A DNA stretch of 64,000 nucleotides. Source: Halanaerobacter jeridensis. Its GTDB lineage: Bacteria > Bacillota > Halanaerobiia > Halobacteroidales > Halobacteroidaceae. Of this stretch, positions 1-10,373 are shown one piece after another (within the stretch, counting starts at the first letter, position 1; every line of letters begins with the position of its first letter). Both the position numbers and the translations under genes were made by a program. The notes under the pieces were generated by a model. The model made no database searches, had not been told where the DNA came from, and saw only the letters and a list, made by a program, of their open reading frames with translations. Location of the stretch: assembly GCF_016908315.1 (NCBI RefSeq), contig NZ_JAFBDQ010000005.1, positions 64,001 through 128,000 of the forward strand, in the 5' to 3' direction.

Positions 1-2764
1 ACTGTTCTTGAAATTCTTCTTGTTGTGTCTCTAATTCTGTTACTTTTTCTTGCTGACTAATAATCTCTTTTAAATACGACTCTAAAACCTTATGTTCCCA
101 AGCTTCCTGCCAATCACTTAGATCTAAATCTAATACTTCATAATTTGCATCCAAGCATTTTTCTGCCCACTGTGGAGCTTGAGTAGCTAATTTATCTACT
201 AATTCTTCAAATTCTTTGAATTGAGGTTTTAATTCTTCTAATTCCTGCAATTGATTATAATAAATCGACCACTGAGCTATTTTATCTTCTAATTCTTCTA
301 CTGCAGTGATATTTAAACAATCAATTAATTGTTCTACAGCAGGATGCCCATTCTGTTCTTGATAAATTTTTAATTCTTGTCGCATAGAATCAAATAACTC
401 TTGAGCACGACTTAAATTACTTTCTTCCTCTTTTAACTTAAAGACATAATATAAATCTCTCAGTTGTTCAGCAAAATCACGCTGTTCAACATCTAATTCT
501 CCAATAATAGTATCATCTAGTCTCTCTTTTAGCTGCGGCCGTAATTCATATTTATAAAGAAAAGCTTGCTGCAACTGCTCATAATTATGTTTGATTTTAG
601 CAGTTACTTGCGTCGAAAATTCAGGCAATTGTCCCATAAAACTATTCTCTAAACCCTGCCAATGTGCAATGAACTTTTCAATCGTTAGTCTTAACTTAAT
701 ATAATCTCTTACTGCAATCCATTCTTCTAAATCAGATACTTCATGATCATTAATCCTTATATTTCTTAAAGCCTGTTTTTTAGCATTATTAAAAAGGTTA
801 AACCAAGATATAACACTTTTAGATTCTTTAACACGAGCAATAGCATCTTCTACATATTCTAAATAATCTCTTAGTTTAATTCGCTTATCTAAATCAACTT
901 TAGTTGTACTCCCTACCTGCTGTTGCAATTCAGTTATCTGCTCAACTATTATCCCTAATTCATCAATTGCAGTTTTTAATTCCTCTTTGGCATCTTGATT
1001 TTTCTTAATAAAGTTTAAACTGCGCGAATAACTGACTTGATTATAAACATTTAAAGTTTCTTTAATTAGCTCTAGCAATTCTCCTACTTCATCTTCAGTC
1101 ACTTTAAATACTAAATCAGGATAATCATGTTCTATTTTATTCTTTAATTCTCTAGCTTCTTTTAGTTGATGAGACATAATGCGGTATTTTTGCAAATCTA
1201 CTAATTTATCAATATCTGGTAGTTCATACTGAACTAGTTCATCTAAATTAGGTTTTAGCTCTGCTCTTAATTGCTGCATCGTCTCCAATTCTTCTTTTGT
1301 TAAAGGAAAGTCACTCTTTAATAATACAACACCATCTTGCTGCTTGACTTCATAATCCGGTTCATCTTTAAACCAGCTATATTTCTCCTGTTCATGAGCC
1401 ACTTTTTTAGCTGCTTTAGCAGGCGGTAAAGAATACTTCATACTCTCAGTTCTAACTTCTAATTCTGCTTGACCTAACTCTTGTAAATCATCGACTACGA
1501 TCTCTAATCTGTCTTTAATTGTAGCAAATTGTTCTTCTAACTCTTCTACATCAGATTTCAACTGCGCATAACTTTGATTAGAGACAATATCAGAAATATC
1601 TGTAACTACTTCTTCTAATTTTTCTTTGCGATGTACATCAGTCTGAAAAACCGGCATTGTCAATGACTGTAATTGCTGAGGAATCATATCAGTTAATACC
1701 TTAAGTGCTTGGTCTTTTTGACTAGTAACTAGTACTTTCTCTCCTTGAGCCATAAAATGAGAGACTAAATTGGCAATAGTATGACTTTTACCTGTCCCCG
1801 GCGGACCTTGTACTACCACACCATTAGACTGTTCTAGACAGTCTAAAATTTTCACTTGTTCATCATTAGCTGGCTTAGGAAAAAGTATCTCTTGGTCTAA
1901 ATAACTACTCCATTCATCATGAAAATTCTTATCCTCCCATTCAAAATTACTTTCTTCTGGGTCCGATAAAATATTTTTAATACTATCTGCTAAAGTTATT
2001 TTATCATCTGCTAACTGCTTTTTAAAAGCTTCAATATCATTCAATACTTCATTCTGTTTACGCTGACGCATAAATAAAACCCAATCATCAACAATCTGCA
2101 AATTTTCAGTGATTGCTGCTTGGGCAGGTTCTGAACTAGTAATCACTTCTCCATCAGCAGTAATTCCTGTTGCTTCATACAATAGATCTAAATAAGGATT
2201 ATCTCCTGTGGAATTAAGGCTATTAATTTGATTAAATTTTTCTCGCAGCGCAGCTAATTGCGTAGCTCCTACATCAATTAACGGTTCTACTTCTAACTTC
2301 CACTGCGCATCATCAGGGGCAACTACTCTAATTTTATTTTCCTTTGGTTGATGTTCAATTACTGCATTACGAGTTAGAAGTGGATATCTTAACTGCTTTC
2401 CTTCTTGCTCCCACAGCAAAATACCATATCCTAAGACCAATTCTGTCTTTTCTTCATACTCTAAACGCTGCTTAATATTAAATAACTTATCAAACAATTT
2501 ATGATTAGCAGTCACTGCTGCTGTTTTATTTTCTTCTTTAGAGTGAGGAGTCTCTTGTAAACGCTGCATAGTCAATAATTCACCCTGCGGCAAATAAAAC
2601 TCATTACTAATTTTCAAGTGCTGCACTTCTTTAATTTCTGCTGCAGTCAATAAAAAATCATCATGATCCTGCAGATCATAAACTACCTTATAGCCTAATT
2701 TAACAACATCTGCTAAATAATCAAAAATCTTATGAGCTTTAGCTCGCAATTCTTGCTTCGCCAT
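1..2764 (-). CDS. SF1 helicase-like P-loop ATPase, N-terminal part (runs off the window)
   Basis: The frame is open from an ATG at 2764 to the window edge (about 921 codons), with an AGGGGG ribosome site just upstream. A Walker A motif GPPGTGKSHT lies near residue 320 and is followed by ANLVSHFMAQGEKVLVTSQK, the usual motif I/Ia layout of UPF1/AAA_11-type superfamily 1 helicases. After it comes a long stretch rich in E, K, L and Q that reads as coiled coil. The N-terminal 300 residues have no motif I recognise. The remaining helicase motifs would lie beyond position 1. Large proteins of this type act in nucleic-acid remodelling and sometimes in defence; nothing here decides between these. Family call is firm, function is open. 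Confidence 0.8.
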   Translation of the reverse strand, partial: MAKQELRAKAHKIFDYLADVVKLGYKVVYDLQDHDDFLLTAAEIKEVQHLKISNEFYLPQGELLTMQRLQETPHSKEENKTAAVTANHKLFDKLFNIKQRLEYEEKTELVLGYGILLWEQEGKQLRYPLLTRNAVIEHQPKENKIRVVAPDDAQWKLEVEPLIDVGATQLAALREKFNQINSLNSTGDNPYLDLLYEATGITADGEVITSSEPAQAAITENLQIVDDWVLFMRQRKQNEVLNDIEAFKKQLADDKITLADSIKNILSDPEESNFEWEDKNFHDEWSSYLDQEILFPKPANDEQVKILDCLEQSNGVVVQGPPGTGKSHTIANLVSHFMAQGEKVLVTSQKDQALKVLTDMIPQQLQSLTMPVFQTDVHRKEKLEEVVTDISDIVSNQSYAQLKSDVEELEEQFATIKDRLEIVVDDLQELGQAELEVRTESMKYSLPPAKAAKKVAHEQEKYSWFKDEPDYEVKQQDGVVLLKSDFPLTKEELETMQQLRAELKPNLDELVQYELPDIDKLVDLQKYRIMSHQLKEARELKNKIEHDYPDLVFKVTEDEVGELLELIKETLNVYNQVSYSRSLNFIKKNQDAKEELKTAIDELGIIVEQITELQQQVGSTTKVDLDKRIKLRDYLEYVEDAIARVKESKSVISWFNLFNNAKKQALRNIRINDHEVSDLEEWIAVRDYIKLRLTIEKFIAHWQGLENSFMGQLPEFSTQVTAKIKHNYEQLQQAFLYKYELRPQLKERLDDTIIGELDVEQRDFAEQLRDLYYVFKLKEEESNLSRAQELFDSMRQELKIYQEQNGHPAVEQLIDCLNITAVEELEDKIAQWSIYYNQLQELEELKPQFKEFEELVDKLATQAPQWAEKCLDANYEVLDLDLSDWQEAWEHKVLESYLKEIISQQEKVTELETQQEEFQEQ

Positions 2765-2974
2765 CCTACTAAACCCCCTTCTATTAACAACAAAAAAATA
2801 ACATGTAAAAGAAATTACTTCTATTGTATAATAATTTTACAAAACTATCTTATTACCTCTATCAATTATAAATTATTTCACATTAATCCAATCTACTCTT
2901 CTTTCTTTATTTTCAACTTAGCTTTAAACATATATGCATTTAATTTTAGAGTATATGCTTAAGATTGTTTCTGT

Positions 2975-4090
2975 TTAATGTCTATCCTCTACAGACTTAG
3001 GATCAAGGGCATCACGCAGACCATCACCTAAAAGATTAAAACTCAATACAGCTATAAAAATCATCACTCCCGGCAGTAATAACCAGGGAAAAGAAGTCAT
3101 TTTAGTCACTGATTGTGCTGCAGAAAGCATATTACCCCAACTAGCTTCTGGTTGTTGAATCCCTAAACCAATAAAACTTAAAGCTGATTCCATAATAATA
3201 TAACTAGGAATAGCTAAAGTAGCCCGCACAATTACATAAGTAGAAGTTCGTGGTAAGATATGTTTAGTAATTATTCGCCAATCACTAGCTCCAATGGCCT
3301 TAGCTGCAGTAATATAATCTTCTTCTTTAATTGATAACACCAAACCACGAATTACTCTTGCCATCCCTGCCCAACCGATAAATGATAAAATTATAATAAT
3401 TAAGAAAAATCTGAGGGTAGACGACATCTCAATAGGCAAAACAGCAGCTAAAGCTAATAATAAATAAAAACTAGGGATACTAAGCATCACTTCTACACCG
3501 CGCATTAATAAATTATCAATCCAGCCTCCATAATAACCAGCAATTCCTCCTATCAGCAAACCAAAGAAACTAGTGATCAATATTCCAGCAAAACCAAGAA
3601 ACATCGAAACACGTCCCCCGTGTAATAAACGAGTTAATAAATCACGCCCATAATTATCAGTCCCTAATAAAAAGAGATGAGCAGGTTCTTCCACCCCGAC
3701 TAGATGAAGCCGGGTCGGGATTAAGTGCCAAAATTTATACTGAGTGCCCTCGTAAAAGAATTTTAACGGATATTACTCCGTTTTAATTTCTTTAAACTCT
3801 CCCCAACCTACCTTTTTAGTTTCATAGACATAGGGCCAAGTTAGTCCACCATCATCAAATAAATGAATTTTACTGGGAGCATGAAAAAAATGCTGCTTAA
3901 AGGTTTCAGTGGGTCCATAGGGTCCTAAAAACCCAGCAAAAATAACTAATAGATATAAGCTTATAATTATGATTCCACTAATCAAAGCTATTTTATGGCG
4001 CTTAAAATAACACCAAAAAACCTGCAAACTTGACTCCTGATCTGCTAATGCTGCTAAATCTTCCTTTCCTACTCGACTACTATCTTCCAC
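2975..4090 (-). pseudogene. Peptide ABC transporter permease (DppC/OppC type), interrupted by in-frame TAA
   Basis: Starts at GTG 4090 after AAGGAGGTTGCAAG. The first 105 codons give a cytoplasmic N-terminus and one membrane segment (IALISGIIIISLYLLVIFAGF). A TAA at 3773-3775 then interrupts. The same frame continues without a shift (YPLKFFYEGTQYKFW, then a binding-protein-dependent permease domain) to 2975. The part after the stop also contains an ATG at 3694 that could yield a truncated protein. The permease EAA region reads GASDWRIITKHILPR. In the family this position is an ordinary residue, often K, so one base change explains the stop. Total length would be 371 aa, normal for DppC. It is the third transporter gene, 12 nt after the DppB gene. 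Either a decayed gene or a sequence error. Confidence 0.85.
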
Positions 4091-4102
4091 CTTGCAACCT
4101 CC

Positions 4103-5071
4103 TTAATCATATCTAATCCTTGGGTCTACTACTGCCAATAATATATCAGCCGCTAAATTACCAACTATTAATAATAAACTACTCATCATTAATCCCGCTT
4201 GAGCCAAATATATATCACGCGACATTACTGCCTCTAACATCATTTTTCCCAAACCAGGCCATCCAGTTACAATTTCCGTAATAGCAGCCCCACTTAATAA
4301 AGTACTAATACTAAAACCTAAAATAGTAATTAAAGGATTCACTGCATTACGAAACGCATGCTTATAAACTACCTTCTGTTCTGATAACCCTTTAGCTCGA
4401 GCAGTTTTAATATAATCTTCATTTATAGTTTCTAGCATTTGACCCCGCATTTGCCGCATTAATCCAGCTACATAAGCTGTACCTAAGACCACCGCTGGAA
4501 TGACTAAGTGCTGAGCAACATCAATTACTTTCCCCCACTGTGAAAGCCATTCATAATTCATACTCGTCATGCCATTAATCGGCCAATCGATTCCACTCTG
4601 AGTAATTAAATATTGTAATAATAAAGCAAAGAAAAAATTAGGAATCGATAAACCAACAAAAGCAAATACAGTCGCTAGATTATCACTCCACTGATATTTA
4701 TGAGTCGCGGCGTAAACACCAATGGGAATCGCAATTACCCAGCCAATTAGCAAAGCTGCCGAAGATAATATTAAGGTGTTCAATAATCTTGTCCCAATCA
4801 CATGACTCACAGGCACATTCCATTTAAAAGAACGACCAAAATCTAAATGCAGCGCCCGCCACAACCAAAGTACATATTGTTTCCATACCGGCTGGTCAAG
4901 ACCATAATCCTCTTTTAGCTGCTGCACTAATTGATCAGAAATATTAGGATTCATCTTCAATGTATCGAGATAATTCCCTGGAGCTAACTGCATCACGAAA
5001 AAACCAATTAGCGAAATCGCTAATAATAACGGTACAATCTGCAGTAACCTCCGGACAATATAAGATAACAT
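4103..5071 (-). CDS. Peptide ABC transporter permease (DppB/OppB type)
   Basis: A 322-aa inner-membrane permease, the normal length for DppB. It opens MLSYIVRRLLQIVPLLLAIS, the signature N-terminus, followed by NYLDTLKMNPNIS and about six membrane segments. The EAA loop (INEDYIKTARAKGLSEQKVVYKHAFRNA, residues about 215-242) contacts the transporter ATPase. The C-terminus DPRIRYD is also typical. ATG start with AAGGGAG upstream. It sits between the binding protein and DppC genes, both of which carry in-frame stops, so this intact subunit may have no working partners. No DppD or DppF ATPase genes are in the window. Imported substrate (oligopeptide, dipeptide or other) cannot be told from sequence. 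Confidence 0.93.
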   Translation of the reverse strand: MLSYIVRRLLQIVPLLLAISLIGFFVMQLAPGNYLDTLKMNPNISDQLVQQLKEDYGLDQPVWKQYVLWLWRALHLDFGRSFKWNVPVSHVIGTRLLNTLILSSAALLIGWVIAIPIGVYAATHKYQWSDNLATVFAFVGLSIPNFFFALLLQYLITQSGIDWPINGMTSMNYEWLSQWGKVIDVAQHLVIPAVVLGTAYVAGLMRQMRGQMLETINEDYIKTARAKGLSEQKVVYKHAFRNAVNPLITILGFSISTLLSGAAITEIVTGWPGLGKMMLEAVMSRDIYLAQAGLMMSSLLLIVGNLAADILLAVVDPRIRYD

Positions 5072-5314
5072 AATTCAACTCCCTTCTCTCCTACTCAATA
5101 GTCTTCTTATTCAAGAGGCAGGGATATGATCCCTACCTCAAATTCATCTATTATATTTTAGTTTTATTACTTCTTTTTCCTTTTTTAATTTTGACTTCTT
5201 TACTGTTTTTTTCTTTTCTCGTCACTCATCACTGTCTTACTGTTCTTACTGTTTTACTGTCTTACCGCTTTTCTCTTTACTCTCTTCACTCATCACTCGT
5301 TACTCTTTACTTCT
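5072..5314. repeat. Intergenic array of degenerate CATCACT/TTACTG-type short repeats
   Basis: Pyrimidine-rich on the plus strand. From about 5190 to 5312 it is made of irregular copies of ACTCATCACT, TTACTGTTT and TTTACTC, the family 1 repeats seen also at 27026, 29507, 44968, 47066 and 48849. The array begins immediately after the TGA stop of the binding protein gene. Read on the minus strand it holds TGA, TAA and TAG in all frames. Confidence 0.7.
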
Positions 5315-7051
5315 TCATTGCTTTATATAAATTTTTTCCGCATTCCAACTAACTCCACCATAGGCACTCACTTCAGTGTTCTTAACTCTATCCCGCACTC
5401 CATAAATCGCATTAGGAGCAACAGTATAAATAACTGGTACCTTATCAGCTACAATTTCCTGCCACTGATCATAATATTTTTTTCTTTGCTCTACAGAAGT
5501 AGCCTGCACACCTTTTTTAAACAACTCATCAATTCTTGCTTCCCATTCAGTAGCGGGCTTCTTTTGCCGCGGATTCCAAGCATGTAAACTACCACTTGAT
5601 TTTCAGACATTGGCCCCTACATTAGGCTCTATACTCCCTGTAAAACCAATTAAAATAGCATCATAATTCCATTCGGAAGTTAATTGTTTAACCATCTTAT
5701 TAAATTCAATTGGTGTTGTATGAATTTTCATTCCTAAGGCAGTTAAATCATTAGCAATTATATTCAACATTGCTTCTCGGTCTTTATTACCAGCATTAGT
5801 AACAAAATTAAATTCTACACGATGACCATTAGGACCAACTAGTTGCTCTTGCTCATTCCAACTAAAACCGCCTTCTTTTAATTCAGCTCTTGCTTTATCT
5901 AAATCATAATGATACTTTTGCACATCTTCATTTAAAAATTGCTGATTAGGTTTACTCACTGGACTCCACTGCGGGGTAGCCAAACCAGCAAAGACCTGCT
6001 CAGTAATTGTCTCTCTATCAACTGCATGAGCTACTGCCCGACGGAAATGCAAGTTAGTAAACCAGTCTAATTTCCACGGTTTTTTATCTAACTCAGGATT
6101 GCGAGGATTCATATTAAAAACTACGAAATTGCTGCTAAAAGTTGGCCCCGCATTAACTAATTGATATTTATTATTTTCTTGTTCAGATTTTTTCTTTAAA
6201 CGCCGGTAATCTTTATTAGGTACTAAGATGAAATCCACTTTTTGCTGTTCAAATTTCAAAACTTGAGTTTCAGTACTATCCACTATTTCCCGAACCCATC
6301 GTTTAACATAAGGGTACTTTTTGCCACTTTCAGTTTCTTGCCAATAATGAGGATTTCCTTCCATCACTATCCTTTCACCAGGTTTATAATTTGCTATTAT
6401 AAATGGTCCCGTCCCTACTATTTTAGCCGGGTCAGTATCAATTCCCCATTTTTCTTTAAACTCACCATTTTGCCAAGCTTGATATAATTTATGTTTAGGT
6501 ATAATCGGTGGCTGCTGTCTTAAAAATGGTGCAAAAGGCTGCGGCAAAGTCATTTTAACTGTATACTTATCAACCTTTTCTACTTTAATCTTTTGGCCCC
6601 CAATTGTTAATACATCACGAGTACTAGTCGGTATATCTTCATCATAAATCACATTATAAGTAAAGATAACATCTTCAGCACTAAATTCTTCTCCATCATT
6701 CCACTTGACATCTTTTCTCAACTTAAAAGTCCAGACAGTACCATCATCATTTGCTGACCAACTTTTGGCTAATCCAGGCTCTAATTCTGTTGTTTTACCA
6801 TTCACAGTAATTAAACTTTCAAAAATATAGCCCTCAAAAATATTACTACTAGAAGTCTCTTGCGCCATAATAGGATTAAAAGTCTTAGGATCTCCTAACT
6901 CAGTTGAAATTAAATTACCACCAAATTTACTGTCTGCTTGCTTTTGAGGAGGATTCGAACTCCCACCACAAGCTGTTAGTATTAAAGCTAAACTTAATAC
7001 TAACATTACTAAACTAACAATTCTACTTTTGCTATCTAAATTCTTTAACAT
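5315..7051 (-). pseudogene. Peptide-binding lipoprotein (SBP_bac_5 family), interrupted by in-frame TGA
   Basis: ATG 7051 opens a signal peptide ending in a lipobox (LALILTACGGSS), so this is a lipid-anchored solute-binding protein. The family 5 fold follows: GGNLISTELGDPKTFNP, then EDVIFTYNVIYD and WNDGEEFSAEDV. Codon 482 is followed by TGA at 5603-5605, and the frame continues as KSSGSLHAWNPRQKKPATEWEARIDELFKKG to a TGA at 5315. Relatives that I recall read NVWKSSGSLH here, so TGG (Trp) to TGA is the likely change. The whole would be 578 aa, a normal length. TGA is a genuine stop elsewhere in the window, so recoding is unlikely. Confidence 0.87.
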
Positions 7052-7079
7052 TATTTAAACTACTCCCTTCTCTCTTCTT

Positions 7080-8261
7080 TTAATCATTAAAAATACTCAT
7101 TTGAATAAACTTCTCTTGGGGATCTTCCCGTAAAGTAACTAATAATTGATCTAAATTCATATCAGTAGTTACTCCTTTCTCACACCAATGCAATTGACAT
7201 CCGCAATAATTTAAAGGCATTACCTGAGCTGGAATATTAAGACGTTGCAATTGATATCCTATCAATAATAAATTAGGAACACAAGCAATTACAATTAATC
7301 CTGTCTGCTGCTGCTCTCTCCATTGAGCAAAGTAATCTGCAAAACTATAAGCATGGTCAATAATTACAACTTCAAAATCACCTTGACTGCCTAAACTATC
7401 AATTAAATTAATATTACAATCTCGATCACAATGAGTACACTGTAAACCCAAATCTGTCTCCTGGGCAGCACATTCAGCAGCAGATTTATCTCTCATACAA
7501 GTTGGAGCTAAAATCACTCTTTCTTCTGTTTCTAAAAAATCTTTACGCTGCACTTGATTAATAATCTCTATTCCTAGCATGTTCAAATGATACTCTGGTT
7601 CTGCTTTAGTTCGCAGCAATATATCTTGTCTCCATAAATGTTTATTCTGTTTCCCCTTTAAAAAAGTCTTTACATTCTTAGTATATTGACTCAATCTTGC
7701 TTGACCTTGTTTTTGAAACCACTGAGCAAACTTCAGAGCTACTTTTAAATCATAACTAACTTTAACTGAATATTTACTATTAAAATACTTTTGCCAATTT
7801 TTAAATCGCTGTACTTCTTCTTGATATTCTCCCATCGACTCTAACCAGATAATTAGTTCATTAAGATCATCCTTATTCACAAATTCATAATTATAATTAT
7901 CACGCTGGGCTGAGTGAAGCAAAGTAGTATTTAAAAACCCCTGTAATACATCAATTATTTTAGATAACTTGCTGTACTTAGCTTTAAACTCAATTAATTT
8001 ACGCATAAATAAATAAGAAGTTTTTGAAGTCTGCAGCACATCATTCAAATAAAGGTTAGCTAATACTCCTAAAGATAAAAATTCAAAAATATATTCTTTA
8101 CGATCCCGCAGTTCTTCAATTTCTTCTGCTGCAATAAAGTTCATAAAATCATTAATGATTTTACTATGATTTTCTTCTCCTTTAACAACTAATTTTTGAG
8201 CAAAATCTTTAATATCTTCATAATACTTATCTTGGGTCAAATCATAAGTGATTTCTTCCAT
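7080..8261 (-). CDS. DUF116 family protein
   Basis: About 393 aa from ATG 8261; a GTG three codons upstream lies inside the ribosome site (AGGTGAGTATA then ATG), so the ATG is preferred. The N-terminal 230 residues are helical and charged with no motif I know. The C-terminal half is DUF116-like: VILAPTCMRDKSAAEC, then CTHCDRDCNINLI, then a hydrophobic IIDHAYSF segment and VIACVPNLLLIGYQLQRLNIPAQVMPL, ending near CGCQLHWC. The many cysteines suggest a metal or Fe-S site; this is inference. It lies 28 nt before the peptide-binding lipoprotein gene and probably shares its transcript. Function unknown. Confidence 0.7.
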   Translation of the reverse strand: MEEITYDLTQDKYYEDIKDFAQKLVVKGEENHSKIINDFMNFIAAEEIEELRDRKEYIFEFLSLGVLANLYLNDVLQTSKTSYLFMRKLIEFKAKYSKLSKIIDVLQGFLNTTLLHSAQRDNYNYEFVNKDDLNELIIWLESMGEYQEEVQRFKNWQKYFNSKYSVKVSYDLKVALKFAQWFQKQGQARLSQYTKNVKTFLKGKQNKHLWRQDILLRTKAEPEYHLNMLGIEIINQVQRKDFLETEERVILAPTCMRDKSAAECAAQETDLGLQCTHCDRDCNINLIDSLGSQGDFEVVIIDHAYSFADYFAQWREQQQTGLIVIACVPNLLLIGYQLQRLNIPAQVMPLNYCGCQLHWCEKGVTTDMNLDQLLVTLREDPQEKFIQMSIFND

Positions 8262-8616
8262 TATACTCACCTGATTTCTTTGATTTTATACTTTTTAGTA
8301 GATTAAATCTCTATATTCATAACTTTGATCTAATTAAAATTGCTATTATTGACTATTTTAATTAATTCTTGATAATTATTAATATTCCTTGCTTATTACC
8401 ACGGAATCTAAAAAATCACAACCAAAAATAAAAAAAGAGGAGCCAGTAACTGGCTCCCGAAATCTTAAAGGAGATGAGGTTCTAAAAAAATAAAATAATA
8501 TATGGGCGGTTAGGGCAATATTTGCCCTGCATTTATAGTGTATCATAATTCACTCTAATATCCATTACATAGAGTTTAAAATTAGATTAAATTTAAGTAA
8601 ACATCATCTATACAAT
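8262..8616. other. Intergenic region with two hairpins
   Basis: No gene seen. It holds the terminator at 8439-8457 and a second perfect hairpin at 8512-8528 (AGGGCAA, loop TAT, TTGCCCT) without a T-run. The 8262-8400 part is AT-rich and would carry the promoter of the DUF116-transporter operon, but I cannot pick a convincing one. Confidence 0.5.
8439..8457 (-). terminator. Rho-independent terminator after the histidine kinase gene
   Basis: Stem GGAGCCAG/CTGGCTCC with loop TAA. On the minus strand it is followed by CTTTTTTTATTTTT. Confidence 0.85.
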
Positions 8617-9825
8617 TTAATTTTTCGCTAAATCTATTATAAAGATACTACCCTCTCCAACTTGACTTTCTACTTTTATTTCGCCTTGATGATCTTTAAT
8701 GATTTTTTCAGCAATTGTTAAACCTAAGCCTAAACCCTTAATTTGATTATTATCTTGCGACCACTCTCCTTTAGTAGTATATAAAGGAAGAAATATTTTT
8801 TCTTGTACTTCATCTGACATTCCACTTCCTGTATCTTTGATCTTTATCCTAATCGTTTTTGAAGTTTCAGTCACTGCAATTGTAATCTTAGTATTTTCTT
8901 TAGTCATAACAGCTTGATAAGCATTAGTAATTATATTACTTAACGCCTTTTTTAATTTACTTTTATCAACTTTTATTTTAGAAACATCTTCATATCTTCT
9001 CTCTACTTCAACATTATACTCAGGCCAATTAAAATCAAACAATATATCTTCAATCAAATTTGTAATTAAACACTTTTGAGTATTATCACTCTTAGTCTCT
9101 ACCATAGAATTAAGATCTAAAATTAATTGTTTAGCTTTGTTACATTGTTTTTTAATATCATTAATCATCTGAATGGATTTTTGTGGTAATTGATTATCAT
9201 TCTTTTTACTCTCAAATAATATTAATTCAGCATCACCCATGACTATTGCTAACATATTATTAATTTGATGGGAAATACCTAAAGCTAATTGCCTCATTAC
9301 TTGATTTTTGTTCTGCTGCATGATTTGCTGATGTGTCTTTTTAAATTCAGTCACATCTACACTAACAGTAAAAACACCTACAATTGAGTCTTGTTCATTG
9401 ATTACAGGTTTAGCCATTACATAATAGACAATTTCTTGGTCAGAAAAGTGAAAAGTAATCCCTCGCCTTATCTTTTGACCTGTTTCTAATACCTTTCGTT
9501 TCAAACTCATTAATTTTTCAATCCCTGGTCCTTGCTCTAATTCATCATCTCGTTTTCCCACTGCCTTTTGGTTATTAAAATTACTATGAATATTATAAAT
9601 CCACTCATATCTTAAATCTTCGTCACACTGGGCTACTATTAAATTACCTTCTCCTATTGCTAGTTCAATCCTATTGAAAAATTTTCGTAATTGATTATTT
9701 TCTTTTTCTAATTTTTCTAATTGATTGATTAATTGTTGTCTATCTTGCTGAATATAATTCATAAAAAAAACTCCAATCCAAGCAATTAAACTGCTTATAT
9801 ATATATAATTGCATAAATCTTTCAA
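8617..9825 (-). CDS. Orphan PAS-type sensor histidine kinase
   Basis: 402 aa from a TTG at 9825 that is preceded by AAGAGGTC; an ATG at 9762 with GGAG eight bases upstream is an alternative start that would drop an N-terminal hydrophobic stretch (YIYISSLIAWIGVFFM). Order: short coiled coil, PAS-like domain (about 45-160, ending VFTVSVDVTEFKK), HisKA with H-box LALGISHQINNMLAIV, and HATPase (LKKALSNIITNAYQAV, DTGSGMS, GLGLGLTIAEKI). This is the NtrB-like class. The residue after the phospho-accepting His is Q, where E or D is usual, which could weaken phosphatase or kinase activity. No response regulator is nearby. Confidence 0.88.
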   Translation of the reverse strand: MKDLCNYIYISSLIAWIGVFFMNYIQQDRQQLINQLEKLEKENNQLRKFFNRIELAIGEGNLIVAQCDEDLRYEWIYNIHSNFNNQKAVGKRDDELEQGPGIEKLMSLKRKVLETGQKIRRGITFHFSDQEIVYYVMAKPVINEQDSIVGVFTVSVDVTEFKKTHQQIMQQNKNQVMRQLALGISHQINNMLAIVMGDAELILFESKKNDNQLPQKSIQMINDIKKQCNKAKQLILDLNSMVETKSDNTQKCLITNLIEDILFDFNWPEYNVEVERRYEDVSKIKVDKSKLKKALSNIITNAYQAVMTKENTKITIAVTETSKTIRIKIKDTGSGMSDEVQEKIFLPLYTTKGEWSQDNNQIKGLGLGLTIAEKIIKDHQGEIKVESQVGEGSIFIIDLAKN

Positions 9826-9854
9826 AAGACCTCTTTTATTTACAAATATAAAAA

Positions 9855-9880
9855 ATCCATCCTGGAAATTGAGGATGGAT
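9855..9880 (-). terminator. Terminator after the small membrane protein gene
   Basis: Stem ATCCATCCT/AGGATGGAT, followed on the minus strand by TTTTTTATATTTG. Confidence 0.8.
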
Positions 9881-9897
9881 AACTAATCTTATTAAAT

Positions 9898-10113
9898 TTA
9901 TAAAAAATAACTAATCCCATAAACTATTATACCACCTAATTCAGTAAAAACTACATTTTTCCAATCAATTCTGTTTCTTTGTAAATAGGCTAAACTATAA
10001 ATTTCTTGAGCAGCTATAATAATCGATAAAATTATAATTCCAGTTATCCAGCCAATTTGTAATAATAATAAAACTAAAGAAATTATAACTCCAAACCCTA
10101 TTTTCTTAATCAT
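9898..10113 (-). CDS. Small two-helix membrane protein, unknown
   Basis: 71 aa, ATG with GAAGGTG about eight bases upstream. Two hydrophobic segments (IGFGVIISLVLLLLQIGWIT and GIIILSIIIAAQEIYSL), then a charged turn and a third short one (ELGGIIVYGISYFL). No family recognised. It has its own terminator, so it is probably a single-gene transcript upstream of the histidine kinase. Confidence 0.65.
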   Translation of the reverse strand: MIKKIGFGVIISLVLLLLQIGWITGIIILSIIIAAQEIYSLAYLQRNRIDWKNVVFTELGGIIVYGISYFL

Positions 10114-10337
10114 TATTTACACCTTCTTTCTTAGAAAAATAGTTCACGAATTAAAGATACTTTACTTTATAATAACATTTTAACTGCCAAAAACCAACTT
10201 AAATTTCAATTTAATCCTTAAATATTTTATAATGTTATTAAATTACTTTTATAATTAATTATAGCATTACAGTAAATCTGATCGCAAATAAAATTATATT
10301 TCACAACAGACTGATAAAATTTATTTTTTAATTCAAA

Positions 10338-10357
10338 CAGCCGGCATAAGCCGGCTG
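10338..10357 (-). terminator. GC-rich hairpin after the acidic protein gene
   Basis: CAGCCGGC, loop ATAA, GCCGGCTG; followed on the minus strand by TTTGAATTAAAAAA, a weak T-run. Confidence 0.6.
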
Positions 10358-10373
10358 TGATTAAGAAATAAAT

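Noticed and set aside
5603-5605. TGA as Trp (alternative genetic code) or as selenocysteine
   Set aside because: TGA ends other intact genes here (for example 27908-28753 and 45942-47006), no SECIS-like hairpin follows, and family members that I recall have Trp, not Cys or Sec, at the site.
8512-8528. Hairpin AGGGCAA/TTGCCCT as a terminator
   Set aside because: No T-run on either side; the real terminator is the one at 8439-8457.
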